Shown one piece after another: positions 23,593-33,531 of a stretch of 35,210 bases of DNA (within the stretch, counting starts at the first letter, position 1; every line of letters starts with the position of its first letter). The position numbers were made by a program, and so were the translations under genes. The notes beneath the pieces were generated by a model that did no database searches, was not told the origin of the DNA, and saw only the letters and a program-made list of their open reading frames with translations. Origin of the DNA: Pseudomonas sp. PDM18 (lineage in GTDB: Bacteria; Pseudomonadota; Gammaproteobacteria; Pseudomonadales; Pseudomonadaceae); contig NZ_JACVBX010000024.1 in assembly GCF_014852585.1 (NCBI RefSeq), positions 1 through 35,210 of the forward strand, in the 5' to 3' direction.

Positions 23593-24177
23593 TCAGGCCT
23601 TCTGGCTGTGCAGCTTCTGCATCGCGCGGGTCCAGTCCCCGTCGAGCATTTCTGGCAGCACGCCGAGGGCGGAGTCGATGCTGGTGTCGAGCAGTTCCTG
23701 CTCGGAGCGCGGGGCGCGGCCGAGGACGAAACCGGAGACCAGGCTACTGTGCCCCGGATGGCCGATGCCAAGCCGCAGGCGATGGAAACCGTTCTGGTTG
23801 CCGAGTTGGGCGATGATGTCGCGCAGCCCGTTGTGCCCGCCGTGTCCGCCGCCCTTCTTGAGCTTGGCGACGCCGGGAGGCATGTCGAGTTCGTCGTGGG
23901 CCACCAGGATGGCTTCGACCGGAATACGGAAGAATCCGGCGAGCGCCGCCACGGCCTGGCCGCTACGGTTCATGTAGGTGGTGGGGATGAGCAGACGAAC
24001 GTCGCGGCCCTTGTGGCTGAATTTGCCGACCAGGCCGAAGTACTTCTTGTCCAGCGACAGGTTCGCGCGTTGCGCGTCCGCCAGCCGCTCAACGAAAAGG
24101 GCCCCCGCGTTATGCCGGGTCTGGTCGTATTCGGGGCCTGGATTTCCCAGGCCAACGATCAGTTGTACGGCAGTCAC
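23593..24177 (-). CDS. pth: Peptidyl-tRNA hydrolase
   Basis: The 194-residue protein carries the active-site residues Asn12 and His22 ([15 protein letters not shown]), Asn70, Asp95 ([10 protein letters not shown]) and Asn116 ([12 protein letters not shown]), in the same arrangement as E. coli Pth (Asn10, His20, Asn68, Asp93, Asn114). It frees tRNA from peptidyl-tRNA that has dropped off ribosomes and is normally essential. It lies 38 bases after rplY and before ychF in a translation-related operon. Confidence 0.96.
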   Translation of the reverse strand: MTAVQLIVGLGNPGPEYDQTRHNAGALFVERLADAQRANLSLDKKYFGLVGKFSHKGRDVRLLIPTTYMNRSGQAVAALAGFFRIPVEAILVAHDELDMPPGVAKLKKGGGHGGHNGLRDIIAQLGNQNGFHRLRLGIGHPGHSSLVSGFVLGRAPRSEQELLDTSIDSALGVLPEMLDGDWTRAMQKLHSQKA

Positions 24178-24215
24178 GACGGGGGCCCCTTCCTTAAAGG
24201 CAATGGTGCGCGCGA

Positions 24216-24830
24216 TTACTCGGCAGCAGCTTCGCCTTCACCTTCTTCTTTCACTACGCGGGAAGCGTGGATGTTGGCGACGGCCAGGTCGTTACCGTGG
24301 GCCAGTTGCACCAGCTCTACGCCTTTCGGCAGTTTCAGGTCGGACAGGTGAACGATCTGACCCAGTTCTACTTTGGCCAGGTCGACTTCGATGAACTCCG
24401 GCAGGTTGGCCGGCAGGCACGAAACTTCGACTTCGGAGATCACGTGGGAGATCTCGCCGCCACCAACCTTGACGCCAACAGCAGTGGCTTCGTTGATGAA
24501 GTGCAGCGGTACGTGGGCGGTCAGTTTCTGGCCGGCAACGACGCGCTGGAAGTCAGCGTGCATGACAAAACCCTTGGACGGGTGACGCTGCAGGGCCTTG
24601 ATCAGTACGGTTTCCTTGGCGGAACCGACGTTCAGGGTGATCACGTGGCTGAAGGCAGCCTCGTTTTCGAGCAGCTTGGAAACTTCACGCAGTTCCAGGG
24701 TCAGGGATTGCGGGGCTTTCTCACCACCGTAGACCACAGCCGGGATCAGGCCTTCGTTACGACGCAGGCGGCGGCTCGCACCTTTCCCCAGGTCGGAACG
24801 CTCTTGTGCATTCAGTACAAAATCAACCAT
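24216..24830 (-). CDS. rplY: 50S ribosomal protein bL25, long CTC/TL5 type
   Basis: The 204-residue protein begins [24 protein letters not shown], the bL25 5S-rRNA-binding domain (about 1-95), and continues with the beta-rich CTC domain (about 96-190) that E. coli L25 (94 residues) lacks, ending in a Glu/Ala-rich tail. It binds 5S rRNA in the central protuberance. GGAGAG lies seven bases before ATG 24830. A strong hairpin stands in its leader, between it and prs. Confidence 0.95.
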   Translation of the reverse strand: MVDFVLNAQERSDLGKGASRRLRRNEGLIPAVVYGGEKAPQSLTLELREVSKLLENEAAFSHVITLNVGSAKETVLIKALQRHPSKGFVMHADFQRVVAGQKLTAHVPLHFINEATAVGVKVGGGEISHVISEVEVSCLPANLPEFIEVDLAKVELGQIVHLSDLKLPKGVELVQLAHGNDLAVANIHASRVVKEEGEGEAAAE

Positions 24831-24853
24831 TTCACACTCTCCAAAATGACAAG

Positions 24854-24888
24854 ATCGCCCGGACGCTTGCGACCAGCGTTCGGGCGAT
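24854..24888 (-). promoter_or_regulatory. Strong hairpin between prs and rplY
   Basis: A 14-bp stem (24854-24867 with 24875-24888) with a seven-base loop is fully paired apart from one G-U or A-C position depending on strand. On the minus strand it is followed by CTTGTCATTTT, not a clean T run. It may be a partial terminator or attenuator between prs and rplY or a processing site; it lies 23 bases before the rplY start. Confidence 0.6.
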
Positions 24889-24942
24889 TTTGCTAATGCC
24901 CCATCGACGTGACGGGGCGCTTTACGTCAGCGCTGTTCCGCC

Positions 24943-25884
24943 TTAGCGGAACATGGCGCTGATCGATTCTTCATTGCTGATGCGGCGCATGGCTTCAGCG
25001 ACAACCGGCGCGATGTCCAGTTGGCGGATACGGCCACAGGCTTGTGCGGCAGCGGACAGCGGGATGGTGTTGGTCACCACCAGCTCGTCCAGTACGGAAT
25101 TCTCGATGTTCTCGATGGCGCGGCCGGACAGCACCGGGTGGGTGCAGTAGGCGATGACCTTGGCGGCGCCGTGCTCTTTCAGAGCCTTGGCGGCGTGGCC
25201 GAGGGTGCCAGCGGTATCGACCATGTCGTCGACCAGTACGCAGGTACGGCCTTCGACATCACCGATGATGTGCATGACTTCGGACTGGTTGGCCTTCGGA
25301 CGACGCTTGTCGATGATGGCCAGGTCGACGCCCAGGGACTTGGCGACGGCGCGAGCACGCACCACACCACCGATGTCCGGGGAGACGATCATCAGGTTCT
25401 CGAAGCGCTGGTCTTCGATGTCGTCGACCAGCACGGGCGAGCCGTAGATGTTGTCGACGGGGATATCGAAGAAGCCCTGGATCTGGTCGGCGTGCAGGTC
25501 AACGGTGAGAACGCGGTTGACGCCTACGACGGTCAGCATGTCGGCAACGACTTTGGCGCTGATGGCCACACGGGCGGAACGCGGACGGCGATCCTGGCGG
25601 GCGTAACCGAAGTAGGGGATGACTGCCGTGATACGAGTCGCTGAGGAGCGGCGGAAGGCATCGGCCATCACTACCAGTTCCATCAGGTTGTCGTTGGTCG
25701 GTGCGCAGGTCGGTTGAATCAGGAAGACGTCCTTACCACGAACGTTTTCATTGATTTCAACGCTGATCTCGCCGTCGGAGAATTTACCGACAGAAACGTC
25801 ACCGAGGGGGATGTGCAGCTGCCGTACGACACGGCGTGCCAGATCGGGGTTGGCGTTCCCCGTGAAAACCATCATTTTGGACAC
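24943..25884 (-). CDS. prs: Ribose-phosphate pyrophosphokinase (PRPP synthetase)
   Basis: The 313-residue enzyme begins [19 protein letters not shown] and shows the ATP-loop [12 protein letters not shown], the metal-binding [14 protein letters not shown], the flexible [11 protein letters not shown] and the PRPP-binding loop [13 protein letters not shown]. It makes PRPP from ribose-5-phosphate and ATP for purines, pyrimidines, His, Trp and NAD. I chose GTG 25884, which gives the family start; the frame is open to 25968 but would reach into the tRNA-Gln gene. It follows tRNA-Gln by only 52 bases, so the tRNAs and prs probably share transcripts. Confidence 0.95.
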   Translation of the reverse strand: MSKMMVFTGNANPDLARRVVRQLHIPLGDVSVGKFSDGEISVEINENVRGKDVFLIQPTCAPTNDNLMELVVMADAFRRSSATRITAVIPYFGYARQDRRPRSARVAISAKVVADMLTVVGVNRVLTVDLHADQIQGFFDIPVDNIYGSPVLVDDIEDQRFENLMIVSPDIGGVVRARAVAKSLGVDLAIIDKRRPKANQSEVMHIIGDVEGRTCVLVDDMVDTAGTLGHAAKALKEHGAAKVIAYCTHPVLSGRAIENIENSVLDELVVTNTIPLSAAAQACGRIRQLDIAPVVAEAMRRISNEESISAMFR

Positions 25885-25936
25885 GCTGCGGTACCTGTGT
25901 CGGCTTGAGGGTAGGCCCGGTTGAGCCAGAAGAAAA

Positions 25937-26011
25937 TGGCAGGGGCGGCTGGATTCGAACCAACGCATGGCAGGATCAAAACCTGCTGCCTTACCGCTTG
26001 GCGACGCCCCT
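25937..26011 (-). tRNA. tRNA-Gln (TTG), second copy
   Basis: The minus strand has acceptor arms AGGGGCG and CGCCCCT, an anticodon loop TTTTGAT with anticodon TTG, GGTTCGAATCC T-arm and an encoded CCA. Its 75 bases are identical to the copy at 26074-26148. Confidence 0.96.
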
Positions 26012-26073
26012 GTAGCTTACAACTTGCGGAGCAATGTGTTCGTTGACGCTGTACGTGTAACCCTGTGGGTTAA

Positions 26074-26148
26074 TGGCAGGGGCGGCTGGATTCGAACCAA
26101 CGCATGGCAGGATCAAAACCTGCTGCCTTACCGCTTGGCGACGCCCCT
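26074..26148 (-). tRNA. tRNA-Gln (TTG), first copy
   Basis: Identical in all 75 bases to the copy 62 bases downstream. It starts 31 bases after the ispE stop, so it is either cotranscribed with ispE or has a promoter reaching into the ispE 3' end. Confidence 0.96.
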
Positions 26149-26179
26149 GTATCGTATAACCGATTACATTGCTTTCTTC

Positions 26180-27028
26180 TCAGGCCAGGCTTTGCAGCTT
26201 TCGGTGCAACATCGAGATGTTACGGCCTTGGGCAACAAAACTCGGCAGAGTGGCCGGAAGTTGGCGGCGAACTTTATCAGCATCGCCCTTGTTTGGGAAG
26301 CTCCCAAACACACAAGCTCCGGTGCCGGTCAATCTCGCTTGGGTAAATTTACCTAGCTGGATCAGTGCGTTACGTACATCCGGGTAACGCTTCTCGACGA
26401 CCGGCTGGCAGTCGTTATGACCGTCCACCCCGAGAAGGCTGCGAACTTTAATGGGCGGAGTATCCCGTGTCAACTCGGGATCGGAGAAAACTTCTGCTGT
26501 GGAGACAAAGACTTGCGGCACGACGACGAGGAACCAGGGTTCGTCGAGTTCCACCGGAGTGAGCTGCTCGCCGACGCCCTCGGCGAACGCCGCGCGGCCG
26601 CGCACGAACACCGGGACGTCTGCGCCCAGGCTCAGACCTAGCGAGGCGAGGCGATCTTCGTCCCAATCCAGCTGCCACAGATAATTAAGTGCGAGTAGGG
26701 TGGTTGCTGCATCGGAGCTGCCGCCCCCGATGCCGCCGCCCATGGGCAGGCGCTTGTCCAGCCAGATGTCGGCGCCCAGTTGGCAGCCCGATTGCTCTTG
26801 CAGCCTGCGAGCGGCCTTGACGATCAGGTTGCTGTCGTGGGGAACGCCCTTGATCTCGGTGTTCAGGTGGATTTCGCCGTCCTCGCGCACGGCGAATTGC
26901 AGTTCGTCGCCGTGGTCAAGAAACTGAAACAGGGTCTGCAGTTCGTGGTAGCCATCGGCGCGGCGGCCGGTGATGTGCAGGAACAGGTTGAGCTTGGCCG
27001 GTGCCGGCAGGGTCAGGCGGTCCTGCAT
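26180..27028 (-). CDS. ispE: 4-diphosphocytidyl-2-C-methyl-D-erythritol kinase
   Basis: The 282-residue GHMP kinase has Lys12 in [23 protein letters not shown], the ATP loop [14 protein letters not shown] (95-108) and Asp137 in GADVPVF, matching E. coli Lys10 and Asp141. It carries out the ATP-dependent 2-phosphorylation step of the MEP isoprenoid pathway. ATG 27028 follows the lolB stop after one base, so the two genes are surely cotranscribed; lolB-ispE(-prs) is the usual gammaproteobacterial order. Confidence 0.95.
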   Translation of the reverse strand: MQDRLTLPAPAKLNLFLHITGRRADGYHELQTLFQFLDHGDELQFAVREDGEIHLNTEIKGVPHDSNLIVKAARRLQEQSGCQLGADIWLDKRLPMGGGIGGGSSDAATTLLALNYLWQLDWDEDRLASLGLSLGADVPVFVRGRAAFAEGVGEQLTPVELDEPWFLVVVPQVFVSTAEVFSDPELTRDTPPIKVRSLLGVDGHNDCQPVVEKRYPDVRNALIQLGKFTQARLTGTGACVFGSFPNKGDADKVRRQLPATLPSFVAQGRNISMLHRKLQSLA

Positions 27029-27029
27029 G

Positions 27030-27674
27030 TTACTGCGGGTCCGCCGGGTTCGACTGGCCTGCGCCCAATTGACGCGGCTGCCAGGTCTTTACCACCAGGG
27101 TGACGTCGAGATCCTGGCCGTGCAGCTTCAGGCGTTCGGGCAGCCAGTAGCCGTTCTGCTCGCTGTAGCGGGTGTATTCCACGTCCCAGCCATCCTGCTG
27201 CAGTTTGGCCAGGCGGCTGTTGCCGTCCAGGGTCAGACGGCTCTTGCTGTCCGGCGCGGGCAGGCCGCGAATCCACCAGAGCAAGTGGGAAACCGGCAGG
27301 CGCCAACCCATCTGCTGTTCCAGCAGTTCTTCGGGGGAGGCGGCCTCATAGCGGCCTTGTCCTGCGACTTCGAGGGTCACCGCGCCTTCACGTCCGGTCA
27401 GGCGCGCGGCGCCGCGGCCGAGTGGGCCGGACAGGCGGATGTCGTAGTAGTCCTGGCGTTGCAGCCAGAACAGGGTGCCGCTGCCGGAGTCCTTGGGCGC
27501 GCGAATGCCGACCTTGCCATCGATCTGCCAGCCGTCGAGGGTGGCGATGCGGGCTTTGTGAGCGTTCCAGGCGGTGGCGTTGCCCTGGCCTTCCAGGGCT
27601 TCGTGGGTGCCGAAGCTGGAGCAGCCGGCGAGCAAGGCAAGTGCGGCGGCGCCGATCAGGTGACGTAAACGCAT
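27030..27674 (-). CDS. lolB: Outer-membrane lipoprotein receptor LolB
   Basis: The 214-residue protein has a lipoprotein signal with lipobox LAGC (Cys18) and a LolB-type body: [23 protein letters not shown] at about 48-70, then LSGPLG and [12 protein letters not shown] and a C-terminal [23 protein letters not shown]. LolB receives lipoproteins from LolA and places them in the inner leaflet of the outer membrane. The upstream TPR lipoprotein ends three bases before it and ispE follows after one base. Confidence 0.94.
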   Translation of the reverse strand: MRLRHLIGAAALALLAGCSSFGTHEALEGQGNATAWNAHKARIATLDGWQIDGKVGIRAPKDSGSGTLFWLQRQDYYDIRLSGPLGRGAARLTGREGAVTLEVAGQGRYEAASPEELLEQQMGWRLPVSHLLWWIRGLPAPDSKSRLTLDGNSRLAKLQQDGWDVEYTRYSEQNGYWLPERLKLHGQDLDVTLVVKTWQPRQLGAGQSNPADPQ

Positions 27675-27677
27675 GAA

Positions 27678-29402
27678 TCAGTGGGTTCCGGAGCCGGTCA
27701 GGCGCAACATGGTGTCGCGCAGGACGGCGCTGTCAGGCTGGCTTTGCAGGGCGGTGGCCCATACCTTGCGGGCTTCGCTCTGCTTGCCCTGGGCCCAGAG
27801 CACTTCGCCCAGGTGCGCGGCCACTTCGTGGTCGGGGAAGCGTTCCAGCGCTTTGCGCAGGTAAGTTTCCGCTTCGCTGAGGTTGCCGAGGCGGTAATTC
27901 ACCCAGCCCAGGCTGTCGAGGATCGCGGGGTCGTCCGGGTTCAGCGAGTGGGCCTTCTGGATCAGGTCGCGGGCTTCGCTGTAGCGGGTGGTGCGGTCGG
28001 CCAGGGTGTAGCCCAGCGCGTTGAGCGCCATGGCGTTGTCCGGCTCGCGCTGGATGATCAGCCGCAGGTCCTGCTCCATCTGCGCCAGGTCGTTGCGTTT
28101 CTCGGCGAGCATGGAGCGGGTATAGAGCAGGTTGAGGTCGTCCGGGAACTGCTTGAGGCCTTGCTGGATAACACTCCAGGCGCGGTCCACCTGGTCGCGG
28201 TTGGACAGGCCTTCGGCTTCGATCAGGTACAGCTGGATGGCGTAGTCAGGCTGGCGGTCGCGAGTCTCGGCCAGGCGGCGCGAGGCATCGTCATAGCGCT
28301 TCTGGTCCAGCAGTATCTCGGTGGCGCGCAGCTGGGCCGGGAGGAAGTCGTTGCCCGGGCCGACCAGCGCGTATTCCTTGAGTGCGGTTTCCGGGTCCTT
28401 CTGCTCCTCGGCCAGGCGGCCCAGGTTGAAGTGGGCGGAGTCGACGTGGCTGTCGCGCTCGACCAGCTCCTGCAGGTAGACCTTGGCCTCGTCCCATGCC
28501 TGGGCTTCGAGGCAGACCAGCGCGAGGGAGAAGCGCAGGTCGTCGTCATCGGGAAATTGCTCGACCAGCGCGGAGAACTCGGCCTTGGCGTCTTCCAGGC
28601 GGTTCTGTTCCACCAGCAGACGGGCGTAGGCGAGGTGGACGCGCTTGTCGTCCGGATGTTCCTTGATGCCAGCCTTGAGCAGCGGCAGCGCTTCGTCGCT
28701 GCGCTTCATGCTTTGCAGCAGGCGGGCGCGCAGCAGCAGCGGGGCGACGTCGTGCTTGCTGGCGGAGTTGTCTTCGAGCAGGTGCAGGGCTTCCTGCGGA
28801 CGACCGTCCTGCTGTAGTAGCAGGGCCTTGCCGAACAGCAGCTGGCCGTTGTCGGGGTACTTCTTCAGCAGGCGGTCGAAACTCTGCAGCAGGCCGGCGC
28901 GGGTATCCGGGTCGGTCTCGGCGGCGGACAGCGCGAGGAAGTCGAAGTGGGTGTCGCCCTGGCCGTTGAGGACTTTTTCCATGTAGACCATGGATTCGTC
29001 GTATTGGCCGGTGCGCGCCAGTTGGATGGCGGCGGCGCGCTGGGCGTCGAGATTGTCCGGCGCGGCTTTGGCCCAGATCAGCGAGGTGTCCAGGGCTTCC
29101 TGGTCGGCGCCCAGATACTCGGCGATGCGGAAGGCGCGCTCGGCGACTCCCGGATCACGGGTTTCCTTGGCCTGCTCGACATAGTTGGCGAGGGCGATAT
29201 CGAAACGGTTGCGCTGGCCGGCGAGCTCGGCGGTGAGCAGCGAGAACATCGTGTCTTCGCTGAAGGAGCCGTATTTCTGGTCCTTCTGCGCAGCCGCAGC
29301 CTTGTCCTTCTCGGTGGAAGCACTGTCGGTGTTTTTCTGTGTAAGAGACTGGCAGCCGCCGAGCAGCAGCAGAGCAGTCAGCAGCGCAAGAGACTTGTTC
29401 AT
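27678..29402 (-). CDS. TPR-repeat lipoprotein of unknown function
   Basis: The protein has 574 residues from ATG 29402. It starts with a lipoprotein signal MNKSLALLTALLLLGGC (Cys17) followed by a Ser/Thr/Lys/Asp-rich linker, then a long array of TPR-like helix pairs from about 50 to the end; clear units include ALNALGYTLADRTTRYSEARD, PAILDSLGWVNYRLGNLSEAE and the C-terminal HLGEVLWAQGKQSEARK. Such proteins serve as scaffolds; position before lolB suggests an envelope role, and the same neighbour is present in P. aeruginosa from memory. I chose ATG 29402 because it begins exactly at the signal peptide; an upstream ATG at 29444 adds 14 residues (MMVPFRRSGPRPSS) that would spoil it. Neither start has a good ribosome-binding site. 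Confidence 0.87.
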   Translation of the reverse strand: MNKSLALLTALLLLGGCQSLTQKNTDSASTEKDKAAAAQKDQKYGSFSEDTMFSLLTAELAGQRNRFDIALANYVEQAKETRDPGVAERAFRIAEYLGADQEALDTSLIWAKAAPDNLDAQRAAAIQLARTGQYDESMVYMEKVLNGQGDTHFDFLALSAAETDPDTRAGLLQSFDRLLKKYPDNGQLLFGKALLLQQDGRPQEALHLLEDNSASKHDVAPLLLRARLLQSMKRSDEALPLLKAGIKEHPDDKRVHLAYARLLVEQNRLEDAKAEFSALVEQFPDDDDLRFSLALVCLEAQAWDEAKVYLQELVERDSHVDSAHFNLGRLAEEQKDPETALKEYALVGPGNDFLPAQLRATEILLDQKRYDDASRRLAETRDRQPDYAIQLYLIEAEGLSNRDQVDRAWSVIQQGLKQFPDDLNLLYTRSMLAEKRNDLAQMEQDLRLIIQREPDNAMALNALGYTLADRTTRYSEARDLIQKAHSLNPDDPAILDSLGWVNYRLGNLSEAETYLRKALERFPDHEVAAHLGEVLWAQGKQSEARKVWATALQSQPDSAVLRDTMLRLTGSGTH

Positions 29403-29528
29403 AGAGGAAGGACGAGGGCCTGACCTGCGAAATGGGACCATCATGACATAAGGAAAGTGCCAATCCCATGGGCAAGCGCCGCTGACGGGCCTGTATACGA
29501 TTTGCAGTGTGCGATACGTCGCGGGTGG

Positions 29529-29557
29529 TTGTCCTTCACAAGGCTAAGTAGGACAAT
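29529..29557 (+). promoter_or_regulatory. Candidate hemA promoter embedded in an inverted repeat
   Basis: TTGTCC (29529-29534) and GACAAT (29552-29557) are 17 bases apart, each four of six to consensus, 33 bases before ATG 29590. The same bases form a perfect 7-base inverted repeat TTGTCCT-N14-AGGACAA (29529-29535, 29550-29556), so a regulator covering both hexamers is possible. Confidence 0.4.
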
Positions 29558-29589
29558 TGCGGGCTTTCCGATCAGCTCAGCGATTCTGC

Positions 29590-30858
29590 ATGGCCTTCAT
29601 TGCTCTCGGCATCAACCACAAGACCGCGTCCGTGGCCGTCCGCGAGCGCGTGGCTTTTACTCCCGAGCAGATGGTCGAGGCCCTGCAACTGCTCTGCAGG
29701 CTGACTTCCAGCCGTGAAGCCGCGATCCTCTCCACCTGCAACCGCAGCGAACTCTATCTGGAAATCGAGCATCCGGACGCCGGCGACGTGCTGGTCTGGC
29801 TTGCCGATTACCACAATCTGGGAATCGACGACCTGCGCGCCTGCGCCTACGTCCATCAGGACGAGGAGGCCGTGCGCCACATGATGCGCGTCGCCGCGGG
29901 CCTGGATTCCATGGTTCTGGGCGAGCCGCAGATCCTCGGCCAGATGAAATCCGCCTACGCCGTGGCCCGCGAGGCCGGCACCGTCGGGCCGATGCTCGGG
30001 CGTCTGTTCCAGGCTACCTTCAGCACCGCCAAGACTGTGCGCACCGATACCGCCATCGGCGAGAACCCGGTGTCCGTGGCGTTCGCCGCGGTCAGTCTGG
30101 CCCGGCAGATCTTCAGCGACCTGAGCCGTAGCCAGGCGTTACTGATCGGCGCCGGCGAGACCATCACCCTGGTCGCCCGCCACCTGCACGAGCAGGGCGT
30201 GAAGCGCATCGTGGTCGCCAACCGCACCCTGGAGCGCGCCAGCCTGCTGGCCGAACAGTTCGGCGCCCGCGCCATCCTGCTGGCGGACATGCCGGACGAA
30301 CTGGTCAACAGCGACATCGTCATCAGTTCCACCGCCAGCCAGTTGCCGATCCTGGGCAAGGGCGCGGTCGAGCGCGCGCTGAAGCAGCGCCGGCACAAGC
30401 CAATGTTCATGGTCGACATTGCGGTGCCGCGCGACATCGAGCCGGAAGTCGGCGAGCTGGAAGACGTCTACCTCTATAGCGTCGACGATCTCCACGAAGT
30501 GGTCGCCGAGAACCTCAAAAGCCGCCAGGGCGCCGCCCAGGCCGCCGAGGAGCTGGTGGGCGACGGCGTGCACGAGTTCATGCTGCGCCTGCGCGAGCTG
30601 GCCGCGGTCGACGTGCTGCGTGCCTATCGCCAGCAGGCCGAGCGCCTGCGTGACGAGGAAACCCAGAAGGCCCAGCGCCTGCTGGCCAACGGCGCCGACC
30701 CGATGGAAGTCATCGCCCAGCTCAGCCGTGGCCTGACCAACAAATTGCTGCACGCCCCCAGCGTACAGATGAAAAAACTCTCCGCCGAGGGCCGCATCGA
30801 TGCGCTGGCCGTCGCGCAGGAACTGTTCGCCCTCGAGGAGGGCACTGACAAGCGATGA
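29590..30858 (+). CDS. hemA: Glutamyl-tRNA reductase
   Basis: The 422-residue enzyme starts [23 protein letters not shown] and has the catalytic Cys50 in [10 protein letters not shown], then the NADPH-binding part with [15 protein letters not shown], and a helical dimerisation domain at the C-terminus. It reduces Glu-tRNA to glutamate-1-semialdehyde, the first committed step of tetrapyrrole synthesis. I chose ATG 29590, the family start; the frame is open from 29557. It overlaps prfA by four bases (ATGA), the hemA-prfA pairing common in gammaproteobacteria. Confidence 0.96.
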   Translation: MAFIALGINHKTASVAVRERVAFTPEQMVEALQLLCRLTSSREAAILSTCNRSELYLEIEHPDAGDVLVWLADYHNLGIDDLRACAYVHQDEEAVRHMMRVAAGLDSMVLGEPQILGQMKSAYAVAREAGTVGPMLGRLFQATFSTAKTVRTDTAIGENPVSVAFAAVSLARQIFSDLSRSQALLIGAGETITLVARHLHEQGVKRIVVANRTLERASLLAEQFGARAILLADMPDELVNSDIVISSTASQLPILGKGAVERALKQRRHKPMFMVDIAVPRDIEPEVGELEDVYLYSVDDLHEVVAENLKSRQGAAQAAEELVGDGVHEFMLRLRELAAVDVLRAYRQQAERLRDEETQKAQRLLANGADPMEVIAQLSRGLTNKLLHAPSVQMKKLSAEGRIDALAVAQELFALEEGTDKR

Positions 30859-31937
30859 AAGCTTCCCTCCTGAAAAAGCTGGATATCCTCAGCGACCGCT
30901 ACGAAGAGCTCACCGCTCTGCTGGGCGACGCCGAGGTGATCAGCGACCAGACCAAGTTCCGCGCCTACTCCCGTGAATACGCGGAAGTGGAGCCGGTCAT
31001 CCTCGCCTTTCGCGAGTTCCGCAAGGTGCAGTCCGACCTCGAAGGCGCTCAGGCGCTGCTCAAGGACAGCGATCCGGACCTGCGTGAGATGGCCGAGGAG
31101 GAAGTCGCCGAGGCCAAAGCTGCGCTGGTCGGCCTGGAAGATCGCCTGCAGCGCATGCTGCTGCCCAAGGACCCCAACGACGGCCGCAACGTCTTCCTGG
31201 AAATCCGCGCCGGCACTGGCGGCGACGAAGCCGCGATCTTCTCCGGCGACCTGTTCCGCATGTACTCGCGCTACGCCGAGAAACAAGGCTGGCGCGTGGA
31301 AGTCATGTCGGAGAGCGAGGGCGAGCACGGCGGTTATAAAGAAGTGATCGCCCGCGTCGAGGGCGAGAGCGTCTACGCCAAGCTCAAGTTCGAATCCGGC
31401 GCCCACCGCGTGCAGCGTGTGCCAGCCACTGAATCCCAGGGCCGCATCCACACCTCGGCGTGCACCGTGGCGGTGCTGCCAGAGCCGGACGAGCAAGCTG
31501 CCATCGAGATCAATCCGGCCGACCTGCGCGTGGACACCTACCGCTCCTCCGGCGCCGGCGGCCAGCACGTGAACAAGACCGACTCGGCGGTGCGCATCAC
31601 GCACATCCCGTCGGGTATCGTGGTCGAGTGCCAGGAAGAGCGCTCGCAGCACAAGAACCGCGCCAAGGCCATGGCCTGGCTGGCGGCCAAGCTCAACGAC
31701 CAGCAGCAGTCCGCGGCCCAGCAGGCGATTGCCAGCACGCGCAAGCTGCTGGTCGGTTCAGGGGACCGCTCCGAGCGCATCCGCACCTACAATTTCCCCC
31801 AGGGCCGGGTGACCGACCACCGCATCAACCTCACCCTGTATTCACTGGGTGAAGTCATGGAAGGCGCGGTGGAGCAGGTCATCGAGCCGCTGCTGCAAGA
31901 GTTCCAGGCCGACCAGTTGGCCGCGCTCGGCGACTGA
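30855..31937 (+). CDS. prfA: Peptide chain release factor 1
   Basis: The 360-residue protein has the codon-reading tripeptide PAT (190-192) that identifies RF1 rather than RF2, and the GGQ motif (235-237) in [16 protein letters not shown] that triggers peptide release at UAA and UAG codons. The N-terminal coiled part (1-100) is of normal length. It overlaps hemA by four bases and is followed after 14 bases by prmC, whose product methylates the glutamine of this GGQ. Confidence 0.97.
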   Translation: MKASLLKKLDILSDRYEELTALLGDAEVISDQTKFRAYSREYAEVEPVILAFREFRKVQSDLEGAQALLKDSDPDLREMAEEEVAEAKAALVGLEDRLQRMLLPKDPNDGRNVFLEIRAGTGGDEAAIFSGDLFRMYSRYAEKQGWRVEVMSESEGEHGGYKEVIARVEGESVYAKLKFESGAHRVQRVPATESQGRIHTSACTVAVLPEPDEQAAIEINPADLRVDTYRSSGAGGQHVNKTDSAVRITHIPSGIVVECQEERSQHKNRAKAMAWLAAKLNDQQQSAAQQAIASTRKLLVGSGDRSERIRTYNFPQGRVTDHRINLTLYSLGEVMEGAVEQVIEPLLQEFQADQLAALGD

Positions 31938-31951
31938 GTGAGCGACAGACC

Positions 31952-32782
31952 ATGGCAACCATCATGACCCTGCTCAACGAGGCGCAACTGCCGGACTCGC
32001 CCAGCGCGCGCCTGGATGCCGAGCTGCTGCTCGCCGCCGCGTTGGGCAAACCGCGCAGCTTCCTGCGAACCTGGCCCGAGCGCGTGGTCAGCCGCGAGGC
32101 CCACGACCTCTATGACCGCTACCTGGCCCGCCGGGTGGCTGGCGAGCCGGTGGCCTACATTCTCGGTCGCCAGGGCTTCTGGAGCCTGGACCTGGAAGTC
32201 GCCCCGCACACCCTGATTCCGCGCCCGGACACTGAGCTACTGGTGGAGACCGCGCTGGCGCTGCTGCCGGCCTCGCCGTCGCGCGTGCTCGACCTGGGCA
32301 CCGGCACTGGCGCCATCGCCCTCGCGCTGGCCTGCGAACGCCTGAGCTGGCAGGTGCTGGGCGTTGACCGTATTCCCGAGGCCGTGGCCCTGGCCGAGCG
32401 CAACCGCGAACGCCTGCGTCTGGCTAACGTCGCCTTCCGCGCCAGCCACTGGTTCTCCGCGGTAGAGGGCGAGCGCTTCTCACTGATCGTCAGCAACCCG
32501 CCCTACATTCCCAGTACCGACCCTCACCTCCGGCAGGGCGATGTGCGTTTTGAACCTTCGAGCGCGCTGGTCTCGGGGCAAGACGGTCTGGACGACATCC
32601 GCCTGATCATCGACCAGGCGCCGAACCACTTGGAAAGTGGCGGTTGGCTGATGCTCGAACATGGCTTCGACCAGCCTGATGCGGTGCGCGACCTGCTGCT
32701 CAGCCGTGGCTTCAGCGCCGTGGAAAGCCGTCGCGATCTCGGCGGCCACGAGCGCATCAGCCTGGGGCGCTGGACATGCTGA
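31952..32782 (+). CDS. prmC: Release-factor glutamine methyltransferase
   Basis: The 276-residue enzyme has an N-terminal helical domain that binds release factors (1-75), the AdoMet motif VLDLGTGTGAIALALA (112-127) and the catalytic NPPYIPSTD (182-190). It methylates the GGQ glutamine of PrfA and PrfB. ATG 31952 has a weak ribosome-binding site; ATG 31964 is a possible alternative (MTLLNEAQL). The end overlaps moeB by seven bases. Confidence 0.95.
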   Translation: MATIMTLLNEAQLPDSPSARLDAELLLAAALGKPRSFLRTWPERVVSREAHDLYDRYLARRVAGEPVAYILGRQGFWSLDLEVAPHTLIPRPDTELLVETALALLPASPSRVLDLGTGTGAIALALACERLSWQVLGVDRIPEAVALAERNRERLRLANVAFRASHWFSAVEGERFSLIVSNPPYIPSTDPHLRQGDVRFEPSSALVSGQDGLDDIRLIIDQAPNHLESGGWLMLEHGFDQPDAVRDLLLSRGFSAVESRRDLGGHERISLGRWTC

Positions 32783-33531
32783 CCGACAACGAACTGCTGC
32801 GTTACAGCCGGCAGATCCTCCTGCCGCAGATCGACGTGGACGGCCAGCTGCGCCTGAAGGACAGCCGCGTGCTGATCGTCGGCCTCGGCGGCCTCGGCGC
32901 CCCTGTGGCGCTGTACCTGGCTGCGGCCGGTGTCGGCGAGCTGCACCTGGCGGACTTCGACACCGTCGACCTGACCAACCTGCAGCGGCAGATCATCCAC
33001 GGCACCGACAGCGTCGGCGTGAGCAAGGTGGACTCTGCCATCGCCCGCCTGACTGCGCTGAATCCGGACGTGAAGCTGATCGCCCATCGCCAGGCGCTGG
33101 ACGCTGACTCCCTCGACGCCGCCGTGGCGGGCGTCGACTTGGTGCTCGACTGTTGCGACAACTTCGGCACCCGCGAAGCGGTGAACGCTGCCTGCGTCGC
33201 GGCGAAGAAACCGCTGGTGAGTGGCGCGGCCATTCGCCTGGAAGGGCAGCTCTCGGTGTTCGACCCTCGCCGCGACGAAAGCCCGTGCTACCACTGCCTC
33301 TATGGCCATGGCAGCGAAGCCGAACTGACCTGTAGCGAGGCCGGCGTGGTCGGCCCGCTGGTGGGGCTGGTGGGCAGCCTGCAGGCGCTTGAAGCATTGA
33401 AGCTGCTGGCCGGCTTCGGCGAGCCGCTGGTAGGTCGCTTGCTGCTGATCGATGCCCTCGGCACGCGCTTCCGCGAACTGCGGGTCAAGCGCGATCCGCT
33501 GTGTGCCGTGTGCGGAGCCGCGCATGGCTGA
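32776..33531 (+). CDS. moeB: Molybdopterin-synthase adenylyltransferase MoeB (ThiF family)
   Basis: The 251-residue E1-like protein starts [13 protein letters not shown], has the nucleotide loop GLGGLG (36-41), the acidic [13 protein letters not shown] (60-72), and two zinc-binding Cys pairs, Cys171/Cys174 and Cys243/Cys246. It activates the C-terminal Gly-Gly of MoaD with ATP for molybdopterin synthesis. ThiF is nearly identical in layout; the moeB call leans on the prmC-moeB-murI order of pseudomonads. It overlaps prmC by seven bases and murI by eight. Confidence 0.88.
   Translation: MLTDNELLRYSRQILLPQIDVDGQLRLKDSRVLIVGLGGLGAPVALYLAAAGVGELHLADFDTVDLTNLQRQIIHGTDSVGVSKVDSAIARLTALNPDVKLIAHRQALDADSLDAAVAGVDLVLDCCDNFGTREAVNAACVAAKKPLVSGAAIRLEGQLSVFDPRRDESPCYHCLYGHGSEAELTCSEAGVVGPLVGLVGSLQALEALKLLAGFGEPLVGRLLLIDALGTRFRELRVKRDPLCAVCGAAHG

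Noticed and set aside
22470..23816. Plus-strand frame of 448 codons
   Set aside because: It is antisense to ychF and the pth end; a shadow frame.
27681..28817. Plus-strand frame of 378 codons
   Set aside because: It is antisense to the TPR gene and mirrors its repeat composition.
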